Shown: in pieces, positions 1 through 5,088 of the stretch
Numbering within the stretch: the first letter of the stretch is position 1
How the letters are laid out: each line of letters opens with the position of its first letter
Assembly: GCA_021781185.1 (NCBI GenBank)
Contig: JAJXXI010000093.1
Location: 1 to 5,088 of the forward strand
Source of the DNA: a bacterium
Lineage (GTDB): Bacteria; Verrucomicrobiota; Verrucomicrobiia; Limisphaerales; UBA11358
Direction: 5' to 3'
Length of the DNA: 5,088 nt
The notes under the pieces: generated by a model
What the model was told of the DNA's origin: nothing
The model's input: only the letters and a program-made list of their open reading frames with translations
Databases searched by the model: none
Made by a program: the position numbers and the translations under genes

Positions 1-152
1 CGTGGCTGGCAACGGTGGATTCCACCCAGGCGCGCCGCATTGTCCTGGACAGTCTCACGCCGGGCACCACCTACACGGTGCAGGCGCGGGCCGTGGGCGG
101 CGCCACCGGCTACAGCAACTGGAGCGATCTGGTTTCGCACATGGCCATGTGA
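1..152 (+). CDS. C-terminal end of a fibronectin type III domain protein (partial, 5' end outside the window)
   Basis: The reading frame is open from position 3 and stops at TGA 150-152, giving 49 visible residues with no start. The residues LDSLTPGTTYTVQARAVG match the E-F strand region of a fibronectin type III fold, with the usual Leu-x-Pro-Gly-Thr-x-Tyr core. They are followed by a final strand, GYSNWSDLVSHMAM, and the stop. Such domains are binding or spacer modules, usually in secreted, surface or phage-like structural proteins. The fragment shows no enzyme domain, so the role of the whole protein cannot be told. A strong hairpin terminator lies 28 nt after the stop, which supports this being a genuine gene end. 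The overlapping frame starting at position 2 is a shadow: it has no fold-like pattern and runs through the terminator. Confidence is good for the domain and low for any specific function. Confidence 0.75.
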   Translation, partial: WLATVDSTQARRIVLDSLTPGTTYTVQARAVGGATGYSNWSDLVSHMAM

Positions 153-180
153 GGGGCGGAGGGCTGAACACAAACAAATC

Positions 181-211
181 AGGCCGGACAAATGATTTTG
201 TCCGGCCTTTT
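181..211 (+). terminator. Intrinsic terminator, probably bidirectional, between convergent genes
   Basis: A perfect 12-bp inverted repeat, AGGCCGGACAAA (181-192) and TTTGTCCGGCCT (197-208), encloses the 4-nt loop TGAT. A short T run (TTTT, 207-210) follows on the plus strand. It sits 28 nt after the fibronectin-protein stop and 20 nt beyond the ilvB stop on the other strand. Read on the minus strand, the stem is followed by the T-rich stretch GATTTGTTTGTGTT, so it can plausibly terminate both convergent transcripts. Confidence 0.85.
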
Positions 212-228
212 GAATTCTGGGGATAATC

Positions 229-2115
229 TTACGGCTTCCAGATCATGTCCGCCACGGTCTTGCCGGCGGGAATGAACGGGATGACGTGCGTGCTGTAAGG
301 CACCACCACGTCGAGGACGTAAGGTTCGTCTGCATCAAGCATCCGCTGCATGGCGGCGCGCAAATCTTTCTTGAACATGACGCGCTCGCATTTCACGCCG
401 AAGGAATTGCAGACGCGAACGTAGTCGGGATAAATCTCGGGGCGATGTTCCGGGTCGCCAAGGTAGGTGTGGCCGCGGTTGCCGGCGTAAAATTTATCCT
501 CCCATTGCACGACCATGCCGAGATGCTGGTTGTTCAGGATGATGGCCTTGGCGGCAATCTTCTCAATGTGCGCGGTGGCGAGTTCCTGAATGTTCATCAG
601 GAAGGAACCGTCGCCATCAATGTCAATGACCTGCTTGTCCGGCAGCGCGACTTTCACGCCGAGCGCGGCGGGATAACCGTAGCCCATCGAGCCGAGGCCG
701 CCGCTGGTGGTGAACTGGCGGGGGTATTTGTATTTATACCACTGGCCGGCCCACATCTGGTGCTGGCCGACCCCGGTGGTGATGTAAGCCTCGCCCTTGG
801 TCAAATCGTAAAGCGTTTCGATCACCATTTGCTGGAGAATGACTTCGCTTTCCTTGCCCTGCATGTGGTCCACCATGTGGTCGCTGTTGGCGATTTCCGG
901 CGTGATGCGGTAGGCAAACGGACCTTTCTGTTTCCACTCGTCAATCTGCGCCAGCCACGCGGTGTGTTTTTTCTGAATCGGCCGTTTGGCGATCAATTTG
1001 TTCAGGCGCGTCAACGCGTCCTTGATGTCGCCCACCACCGGCAGGTTCGCCTTGCGGTTCTTGTTCAGCTCGGACGCATCAATGTCAATGTGAACAATGG
1101 TGCCGTGCTTGCAAAATTCCTCGAACTTGCCGGTCACGCGGTCATCAAAGCGCACCCCGAACGAGAGCAGCAAATCCGCGCCGTCGTGCAGCTTCACCAT
1201 CGGGTCGTTGAAGCTTTTGCGCAGTTCGTATTCGCCGTTCACCGCCCAGTTGGCCACGGCCGAACCGTGCATGCCGAGCCAGCGCAAGGACAGCGGATGT
1301 GTTTCCGGGAAACCGCCGATGCCCATGAGCGTGGTGGTGACAGGAATATTCGTGGCCTCGGCAAACTTCTTGAGTTCCGCCGCCGCGCCGCTGGTAATGA
1401 TGCCGCCGCCGCAATAAAGCACGGGCCGCTCGGCTTTCTCGATCAAGCCGATGATTTCATTCAGTGCGATGTCGTCCGCCTTCAAATCCGGCTGCGTGTA
1501 GCCGCGCAAACCCTTTTTGACTTCTTCGAGCGTGGGCCAGACCGGCTGGGTTTTTTCCTGCTGGATATTCTTGGGAAAATCAATCACCACCGGGCCGGGC
1601 CGGCCGGATTGCGCGATGTAAAACGCCTCCTTCACGACGCGCGGAATGTCGTTGATGTCCGTGATGAGATAGCTGTGCTTCACGATGGGCAGCGTGACGC
1701 CGATGATGTCCGTCTCCTGAAACGCGCCGCGGCCAATCATGGCCTGGGTGACCTGGCCGGTAATCGCGATGAGGGGACAGGAATCCATGTAGGCGTCGGC
1801 AATGGCGGTGACGAGATTGGTGGCGCCCGGGCCGCTGGTGCCCATGCACACGCCGGCCTTGCCGGTCACGCGGGCGTAACCTTCGGCGGCGAAACTGCCG
1901 CCCTGCTCGTGGCGCGGGAGAATGGTGCGAATCTTGGACTTGGTGAGCGACTGGTGGATTTCCATGCTCGCGCCGCCGGGGTAGGCAAAAATGACCTCCA
2001 CGTTTTCCCGTTCCAGGGCTTCAACAAAAATGTCGCGGCCAAACATGGCCTTGCCGACTTCGGCACGTTTCTGGGTCGTCTTTTTCTTCGCAGCGGATTC
2101 AGTTGTCTTGCTCAT
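229..2115 (-). CDS. ilvB: Acetolactate (acetohydroxyacid) synthase, large catalytic subunit
   Basis: This 628-residue cytosolic enzyme condenses two pyruvates to 2-acetolactate, or pyruvate with 2-ketobutyrate, in the first common step of valine, leucine and isoleucine synthesis. It uses ThDP, Mg2+ and FAD. The N-terminal ThDP-binding domain (about 25-190) carries YPGGASMEIHQ and the catalytic Glu70 in RHEQGG. A central domain (about 210-375) includes GVRFDDRVTGK. The C-terminal ThDP domain has GDGSF (501-505) through NNQHLGMV (528-535). IGRGAFQETD (127-136) is typical of AHAS. It is longer than the common 550-600 residues because of a Lys-rich tail (1-24), an apparent insertion (about 293-308) and a linker (about 405-425). 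The ATG at 2115 is 38 nt after the leader terminator's T-tract and has no clear Shine-Dalgarno site. Met24 (ATG at 2046) is an alternative start. No ilvN follows, as the gene ends against a terminator. Expression is probably controlled by the upstream valine-codon attenuator. Confidence 0.96.
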   Translation of the reverse strand: MSKTTESAAKKKTTQKRAEVGKAMFGRDIFVEALERENVEVIFAYPGGASMEIHQSLTKSKIRTILPRHEQGGSFAAEGYARVTGKAGVCMGTSGPGATNLVTAIADAYMDSCPLIAITGQVTQAMIGRGAFQETDIIGVTLPIVKHSYLITDINDIPRVVKEAFYIAQSGRPGPVVIDFPKNIQQEKTQPVWPTLEEVKKGLRGYTQPDLKADDIALNEIIGLIEKAERPVLYCGGGIITSGAAAELKKFAEATNIPVTTTLMGIGGFPETHPLSLRWLGMHGSAVANWAVNGEYELRKSFNDPMVKLHDGADLLLSFGVRFDDRVTGKFEEFCKHGTIVHIDIDASELNKNRKANLPVVGDIKDALTRLNKLIAKRPIQKKHTAWLAQIDEWKQKGPFAYRITPEIANSDHMVDHMQGKESEVILQQMVIETLYDLTKGEAYITTGVGQHQMWAGQWYKYKYPRQFTTSGGLGSMGYGYPAALGVKVALPDKQVIDIDGDGSFLMNIQELATAHIEKIAAKAIILNNQHLGMVVQWEDKFYAGNRGHTYLGDPEHRPEIYPDYVRVCNSFGVKCERVMFKKDLRAAMQRMLDADEPYVLDVVVPYSTHVIPFIPAGKTVADMIWKP

Positions 2116-2148
2116 TTTTCGGTTTTGGTTGAGGCCGGCCGGCTCAGG

Positions 2149-2193
2149 TTAACAAAAAACCCACAGCCGTTGCCAGCCGTGGGTTCTTGTTAA
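2149..2193 (-). terminator. Attenuator terminator hairpin in the ilvB leader
   Basis: On the minus strand the arms AACCCACGGC (2185-2176) and GCTGTGGGTT (2167-2158) form a 10-bp stem with one G-U pair and an 8-nt loop. A run of six T (2159-2154) begins inside the stem and continues past it. Outside this, TTAACAA (2193-2187) can pair with TTGTTAA (2155-2149). The T-tract lies only on the minus-strand side, so the terminator is directed toward ilvB. It lies after the leader-peptide stop (2203) and before the ilvB start, where a transcriptional attenuator belongs. It may also end transcripts from the upstream transporter gene. Confidence 0.85.
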
Positions 2194-2220
2194 AGCTTCG
2201 GTTCAACAAGCACCAACGGC
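2166..2220 (-). promoter_or_regulatory. Predicted antiterminator, mutually exclusive with the attenuator terminator
   Basis: The last codons of the leader ORF can pair with RNA just downstream. CTTGTTGAA (2210-2202) pairs with TTTAACAAG (2194-2186), giving 9 bp with one G-U and a 7-nt loop. GTG (2213-2211) can pair with CAC (2181-2179). GCCGTTG (2220-2214) pairs perfectly with CAACGGC (2172-2166). These pairings use both arms and the loop of the terminator, so the two folds cannot coexist. A ribosome stalled at the first valine codons would leave this strand free, while one at the stop codon would cover it. I found the pairings by eye and did not calculate energies. Confidence 0.65.
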
Positions 2221-2271
2221 GTCGCTAACTACGACGACCAGCATGGCAACTTGTGAACTGTTTTTCAACAT
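2203..2271 (-). CDS. ilvB leader peptide, 22 residues, valine-rich (attenuation peptide)
   Basis: This short ORF runs from ATG at 2271 to TGA at 2203 and encodes MLKNSSQVAMLVVVVSDAVGAC. Six of 22 residues are valine, four of them consecutive (residues 12-15: GTC GTC GTA GTT), preceded by a leucine. Its role is inferred to be regulatory: translation senses charged Val-tRNA, and perhaps Leu-tRNA, rather than making a functional product. Three points support this. It lies directly before the ilvB start. A terminator begins about 10-17 nt after its stop. Its last codons form one arm of an antiterminator. E. coli ilvBN has an analogous valine- and leucine-rich leader, ivbL. There is no Shine-Dalgarno site before the ATG (TTTTTACCCACCA). 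Initiation may be leaderless-like or coupled to the transporter stop 13 nt upstream. An internal ATG at 2244 is a less likely start. Confidence 0.8.
   Translation of the reverse strand: MLKNSSQVAMLVVVVSDAVGAC
2220..2236 (-). promoter_or_regulatory. Predicted pause hairpin overlapping the leader valine codons
   Basis: CGTCG (2236-2232), inside the valine-codon run, pairs perfectly with CGACG (2224-2220) across a 7-nt loop. GG/CC pairs can extend it past a one-base bulge. It corresponds to the 1:2 helix of a classical amino-acid attenuator. It could pause RNA polymerase while the ribosome loads, and it slightly overlaps the antiterminator arm. The stem is short, so this is the weakest element of the leader. 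Confidence 0.4.
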
Positions 2272-2281
2272 TGGTGGGTAA

Positions 2282-2310
2282 AAATTAATTATTGGACCCG
2301 GTGCCGTCAA
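2282..2310 (-). promoter_or_regulatory. Possible promoter for the ilvB leader
   Basis: On the minus strand TTGACG (2310-2305) is a near-consensus -35 element, followed after 17 nt by the AT-rich TAATTT (2287-2282), a weak -10. The site overlaps the last codons and stop of the transporter gene. It would place the transcription start about 3-5 nt before the leader ATG, giving an almost leaderless leader mRNA. The -10 matches consensus at only 3 of 6 positions, so cotranscription from the transporter gene remains possible. Confidence 0.3.
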
Positions 2311-3754
2311 GCCGCTTTTGCTCCACCTCGGCGATATATTTCCGGGTGGCATGAGGCAAGTCATGCCAGATTTTGACCGCCACGACGAGACCGATGATGG
2401 CGAAGGGAATGAGAAACACCGGCCACCAACGCCACCCGGCGCGCGTGACGATGTAGCCCAGGCCGATGGACTGGAGGCCGCTGCCAAGATAGGCAAACGC
2501 ATCCACCACCCCCGCGCAGGTGGCCGTGGCTTTGCGGCCGCCAAAATCCGTGGCCGCCGTGCCGGACATCAGCGAGGTGATGCCGATGGACGACATCACG
2601 ATCAGGACCGCCATCCAACCGATGACCTCCGGTGCCGACAATAAAAACATGGCCATGACGCAGGCCAGGATGAGCACCGAGCCGCACAGCAGCGCCGCCG
2701 GCGGGCCGCGCCGCGATTGAAACATCTTGTCGGAAATCAGGCCGCCGGAAAAACCGCCGATGATGCCAAAGATGCAGAGCAGCCAGCCCCAGTGTTGGAC
2801 AAAAAATTCCGATCCGGGCTGTTTCATTTCGCCGGCAAAGACGGAATACCACTGGGTCATGCTGTAGCGGAAAACGCCGGAGGTGAATTCCACGCAGGCG
2901 ATCATCAACATCAGCGGACTGGCGAAAATTTTCTTCAGCAGGTCGGCCACGGAAAAGTCCACATGCATCTGGCCGGACGAGGCGTCACAGGTGTCCAGAT
3001 GCGGAAACCCGGCGTCCTCCGGGGCATTTTTGATCAGCCACCAGTCCATCAGCACCCAGAACATGAGGATGAAGCCTGGAACGAAAAACAGCGCCCACGT
3101 CGCGTCCACGGGCGGCCCGCCGGCGGCGAAAATCCATTTCAGCCAGTTGTCAGCGGCGTCCGCCTTGGTCAGCCGGACAATGGCCGAGCCCCAGTCAAAG
3201 GCGAAATACACGCCGAAGGAAATCAAGGTGCCGAAGATCGCCCCAAAAACACCGCGCTCGCGCACGTGGAACCAATACGCCTTGACCTTGATGATGGACA
3301 TGGCGCCGTAGCTTTGAAAATACATGTTCACCGCATAGATCAGCGAGAACGTGAGGACGAGGTTCACCCGGAGATGTTTGACGACGATAAAATACGTCAG
3401 AACACCGAGCGCCAAATTGGCCAGGGAAGCGCCGACGGCCGCGATGATGATGCCGCGTTTGCCGCCCAGCTTGCGGTCAATCAGCGGGCCGTTGACGAGA
3501 AAGGACAGCGCATACGTCCACGTGCCGATGGCAAAAATAATTCCCAAATCCTCCTTGGTCATGAGCGTGCCAAGCGCGCCTTTGGCCACGATCAGATTGT
3601 AACGCCCCATGCAGAGAAAGGCGTAGGTCAGGCCCAACGGCAGCCAGTTGATGAAGCGCCGGACCATGAATTGACGGCTGTGCTGCAACGGATTGTTTGT
3701 GAAATAAATCACAACAATCGCCGCGAGACACAGTCCAACAATGGCCAGATACAT
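2285..3754 (-). CDS. MFS transporter of the organophosphate:phosphate antiporter (GlpT/UhpT-like) family
   Basis: This 489-residue integral membrane protein has about twelve hydrophobic segments, with a charged central loop near 195-275, as in the major facilitator superfamily. Two arginines fit the family's phosphate-binding pair: Arg51 in CMGRYNL of the first core helix and Arg296 in GVFRYSMTQWYSVF. By position and context they correspond to GlpT Arg45 and Arg269. A C-terminal block, TDFGGRKATATCAGVVDAFAYLG (first 20 residues: 402-421), resembles the equivalent OPA-family helix. It therefore probably exchanges a phosphorylated sugar or glycerol compound for phosphate across the inner membrane, but the substrate is unknown. 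An extra hydrophobic stretch at 2-18 precedes the core. Met30 (ATG at 3667) would remove it and is a plausible alternative start. Neither start has a clear Shine-Dalgarno site. The stop lies 13 nt before the ilvB leader peptide. Confidence 0.85.
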   Translation of the reverse strand: MYLAIVGLCLAAIVVIYFTNNPLQHSRQFMVRRFINWLPLGLTYAFLCMGRYNLIVAKGALGTLMTKEDLGIIFAIGTWTYALSFLVNGPLIDRKLGGKRGIIIAAVGASLANLALGVLTYFIVVKHLRVNLVLTFSLIYAVNMYFQSYGAMSIIKVKAYWFHVRERGVFGAIFGTLISFGVYFAFDWGSAIVRLTKADAADNWLKWIFAAGGPPVDATWALFFVPGFILMFWVLMDWWLIKNAPEDAGFPHLDTCDASSGQMHVDFSVADLLKKIFASPLMLMIACVEFTSGVFRYSMTQWYSVFAGEMKQPGSEFFVQHWGWLLCIFGIIGGFSGGLISDKMFQSRRGPPAALLCGSVLILACVMAMFLLSAPEVIGWMAVLIVMSSIGITSLMSGTAATDFGGRKATATCAGVVDAFAYLGSGLQSIGLGYIVTRAGWRWWPVFLIPFAIIGLVVAVKIWHDLPHATRKYIAEVEQKRLDGTGSNN

Positions 3755-3963
3755 GAGAGTCGGTTTTCCCGGCTTGGAGCAAAACAGAAGCCGGCATGGC
3801 GGTCAAAAAGAAAAACCAATTTTTCCGGACCTTGATCCCGGCATTCCCGGCCAACCAATCCCCGCAAGCGGAATTCCGGCGGCGTCGGAAAATAAAACCG
3901 GAAATGACCTTGCCAACGGGCAAGTGTTTGCCTTACTGCTCATTCATACGAAATTTATCAATC
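3755..3963. other. Divergent intergenic region between the transporter and sensor genes
   Basis: These 209 nt separate the two divergent starts and should hold both promoters, but I see no convincing -35/-10 pair for either gene. The only clear structure is the spaced repeat TTGCC-N4-GGCAA-N4-TTGCC at 3910-3932, listed separately. A minus-strand frame crosses this region, but it is an extension of a shadow of the transporter gene and has no recognisable domain. Confidence 0.6.
3910..3932. repeat. Alternating inverted repeat TTGCC / GGCAA / TTGCC
   Basis: Three 5-bp units at 3910, 3919 and 3928 alternate in orientation with a 9-bp period: TTGCC, N4, GGCAA, N4, TTGCC. The middle unit can pair with either neighbour, giving two mutually exclusive small hairpins in RNA. 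As DNA, the units could be half-sites of an operator. They lie 32-54 nt before the chosen start of the sensor gene. The units are short, so chance is a real possibility. Confidence 0.35.
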
Positions 3964-5088
3964 ATGCGCCCCAACGGTCATAAACCCATCTTGTTGCTGG
4001 CAATCTTCGTGATCATGGCGGTGGAGTTTGTGGCGGACATCGTGAGCCCGCTGGGCATATCGGACTGGACCTGCTATTTTATTCCGCTGCTGCTGACCGC
4101 CTATGCGGGAAGCCGTTTTTTCCCGTATCTCCTGGCCGGATTGCTCTCCCTGCTGATGTTGGCGGGCTATTATTTCTCCCCTCCGGGGTTGAACGCCCAA
4201 TACGCGCTGACCGCCCGGCTGATCGGCATCGCCGTCCTCTGGGTGATGGCCCTGCTCATTTCACGACGCAAGGAAATGGAAGAAACCCTCATCCGCACCG
4301 AGCGGGCACTCAAAGCCATCAGCGATTGCAAACAGGCGCTGGTGCGCGCCTCCACCGAGCCGGCCCTGCTGCAAGAGATTTGCCGGCTGATCGTGGGGCA
4401 AGGCGGCTATAAACTGGCCTGGGTCGGCTTCCCGGAAAACGACGAGCGGAAGTCTGTCTCGATTGCCGCGCACGCCGGCCATGACGAGGGATACCTGGCC
4501 CAGATCAATCTCACCTGGGCCAATTCAGAAATGGGCGGGGGACCGACCGGCCAGGCCATCCGTTCCGGACAAACGGTCGTTTGCCATGACATACAGGCCG
4601 ATCCGATGACCACGCCCTGGCGCGCCGAGGCGGCCAAACGCGGTTTCTGCGGTTTGATCGTGCTGCCGTTGCTGGCGGAGAAAAAGGTTTTCGGCATCCT
4701 ATGTCTCTATGCCGATGTCGTGAACTGGTTCAAAACGGATGAAGTGAATTTGCTCAAGGGACTGGCGGACGATCTGGCTTATGGCCTCCAGTCCTTGCGC
4801 CGCCGCATCGAACATCAACAGACCGAGGAACGGCTCCGGCAGTTGTCGCGGGCCGTGGAGCAGTGCCCCGTTTCCGTGGTCATCACGGACACCGCCGGAC
4901 GAATTGACTATGTGAACCCCAAGTTTGTTGAAGTCAGCGGTTACACGTTTGACGAGGTGCGCGGCAAAAGCCCGCGCCTGCTCAAGGCCGGCAGCCAGCC
5001 CGAGGAATTTTACCGGCGACTCTGGCAAACCATCACTGCGGGCCACGAATGGCGCGGGGAATTTCTCAACCGGAAAAAAAACGGGGAA
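3964..5088 (+). CDS. Membrane-anchored GAF-PAS sensor protein (partial, 3' end outside the window)
   Basis: The frame is open from ATG 3964 to the window edge, giving 375 residues. About four hydrophobic segments (near 8-27, 36-48, 53-72 and 83-100) form a compact membrane domain reminiscent of the DUF4118/KdpD type. A short charged helix follows (101-120). A GAF domain spans about 120-280, including GQGGYKLAWVGFPE, GPTGQAIRSGQ and GLIVLPLLAEKKVFGILCLY. A linker helix leads into a PAS domain from about 293, with VVITDTAGRIDYVNPKF, SGYTFDEVRGKSPRLL and WRGEFLNRKKNGE. Such N-termini usually precede a histidine kinase or a GGDEF/EAL output, but none is in view, so the output is unknown. The signal sensed is also unknown. 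An in-frame ATG at 3904 would add 20 polar residues. I prefer 3964 because it places the first membrane helix close to the N-terminus. Neither has a strong ribosome-binding site. Confidence 0.88.
   Translation, partial: MRPNGHKPILLLAIFVIMAVEFVADIVSPLGISDWTCYFIPLLLTAYAGSRFFPYLLAGLLSLLMLAGYYFSPPGLNAQYALTARLIGIAVLWVMALLISRRKEMEETLIRTERALKAISDCKQALVRASTEPALLQEICRLIVGQGGYKLAWVGFPENDERKSVSIAAHAGHDEGYLAQINLTWANSEMGGGPTGQAIRSGQTVVCHDIQADPMTTPWRAEAAKRGFCGLIVLPLLAEKKVFGILCLYADVVNWFKTDEVNLLKGLADDLAYGLQSLRRRIEHQQTEERLRQLSRAVEQCPVSVVITDTAGRIDYVNPKFVEVSGYTFDEVRGKSPRLLKAGSQPEEFYRRLWQTITAGHEWRGEFLNRKKNGE

Noticed and set aside
2131..2145. GC-rich near-palindrome GAGGCCGGCCGGCTC just upstream of the ilvB start
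   Set aside because: It can form only a short bulged hairpin with no T-tract, and nothing ties it to regulation. It is probably GC-rich spacer.
286..2193. Very long plus-strand open frame (635 codons) antisense to ilvB
   Set aside because: It mirrors ilvB codon for codon. Its protein is rich in His, Arg, Gly and Ala with no domain pattern, as expected from the complement of a GC-rich gene, and it also reads through the attenuator. ilvB has clear catalytic motifs on the other strand.
2116..2284. T-box riboswitch as the alternative explanation for the ilvB leader
   Set aside because: I see no T-box consensus (the conserved AGGGUGGNACCGCG-like element) or specifier-loop stem, and the space is too short. 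The Val-rich ORF explains the terminator better.
2272..2544. Minus-strand frame upstream of and continuous with the leader peptide
   Set aside because: This part is a shadow of the transporter 3' end in another frame. Only the last 22 codons, from ATG 2271, make sense as a gene.
2717..3835. Plus-strand open frame of 372 codons antisense to the transporter
   Set aside because: The composition is charged and low in hydrophobic residues, with no recognisable fold, and it is explained as the complement of the transporter gene.
3477..3923. Minus-strand 148-codon frame spanning the intergenic region and the transporter 5' end
   Set aside because: Most of it is an out-of-frame reading of the transporter, and the intergenic part shows no domain or ribosome-binding site.
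3958..5046. Several minus-strand frames of 61-115 codons opposite the sensor gene
   Set aside because: The plus-strand frame from 3964 is uninterrupted and contains clear membrane, GAF and PAS patterns, so the opposite frames are shadows.

Overview
The window is a 5.1 kb piece of a moderately GC-rich bacterial chromosome. Protein style points tentatively to Verrucomicrobiota, perhaps a Limisphaerales/Pedosphaera-like lineage. The clues are a fibronectin-III protein ending in the motif SNWSDLVSHMAM, a long acetolactate synthase with the signature IGRGAFQETD, a GlpT-like transporter, a four-helix membrane sensor with GAF and PAS domains, and starts without clear Shine-Dalgarno sites. This is inference from style, not a database result. 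I see no mobile element, CRISPR array, tRNA or rRNA.

Layout. (1) Positions 1-152, plus strand: the last 49 codons of a fibronectin type III protein, followed by a strong 12-bp hairpin terminator (181-208) that probably also serves the convergent gene. (2) Positions 229-2115, minus strand: ilvB, the acetolactate synthase catalytic subunit, with no ilvN beside it. (3) Positions 2149-2271, minus strand: a compact regulatory leader between the transporter gene and ilvB. It encodes a 22-residue peptide with the run Met-Leu-Val-Val-Val-Val, then an intrinsic terminator and a competing antiterminator. (4) Positions 2285-3754, minus strand: a 12-13 helix transporter of the organophosphate:phosphate antiporter family. 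(5) Positions 3755-3963: a divergent intergenic region. (6) Positions 3964-5088, plus strand: the first 375 codons of a membrane-anchored GAF-PAS sensor that runs off the window.

The most interesting item is the ilvB leader. When charged Val-tRNA is scarce, a ribosome should stall on the four consecutive valine codons. That leaves the end of the leader ORF free to pair with downstream RNA, blocks the terminator and lets transcription proceed into ilvB, the first enzyme of valine/leucine/isoleucine synthesis. When valine is plentiful, the ribosome reaches the stop codon, covers the antiterminator strand, and the terminator forms. The arrangement matches the logic of the enterobacterial ilvBN (ivbL) attenuator, in what looks like a very different phylum. 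The leader begins 13 nt after the transporter stop codon, so its terminator may also end the transporter transcript.
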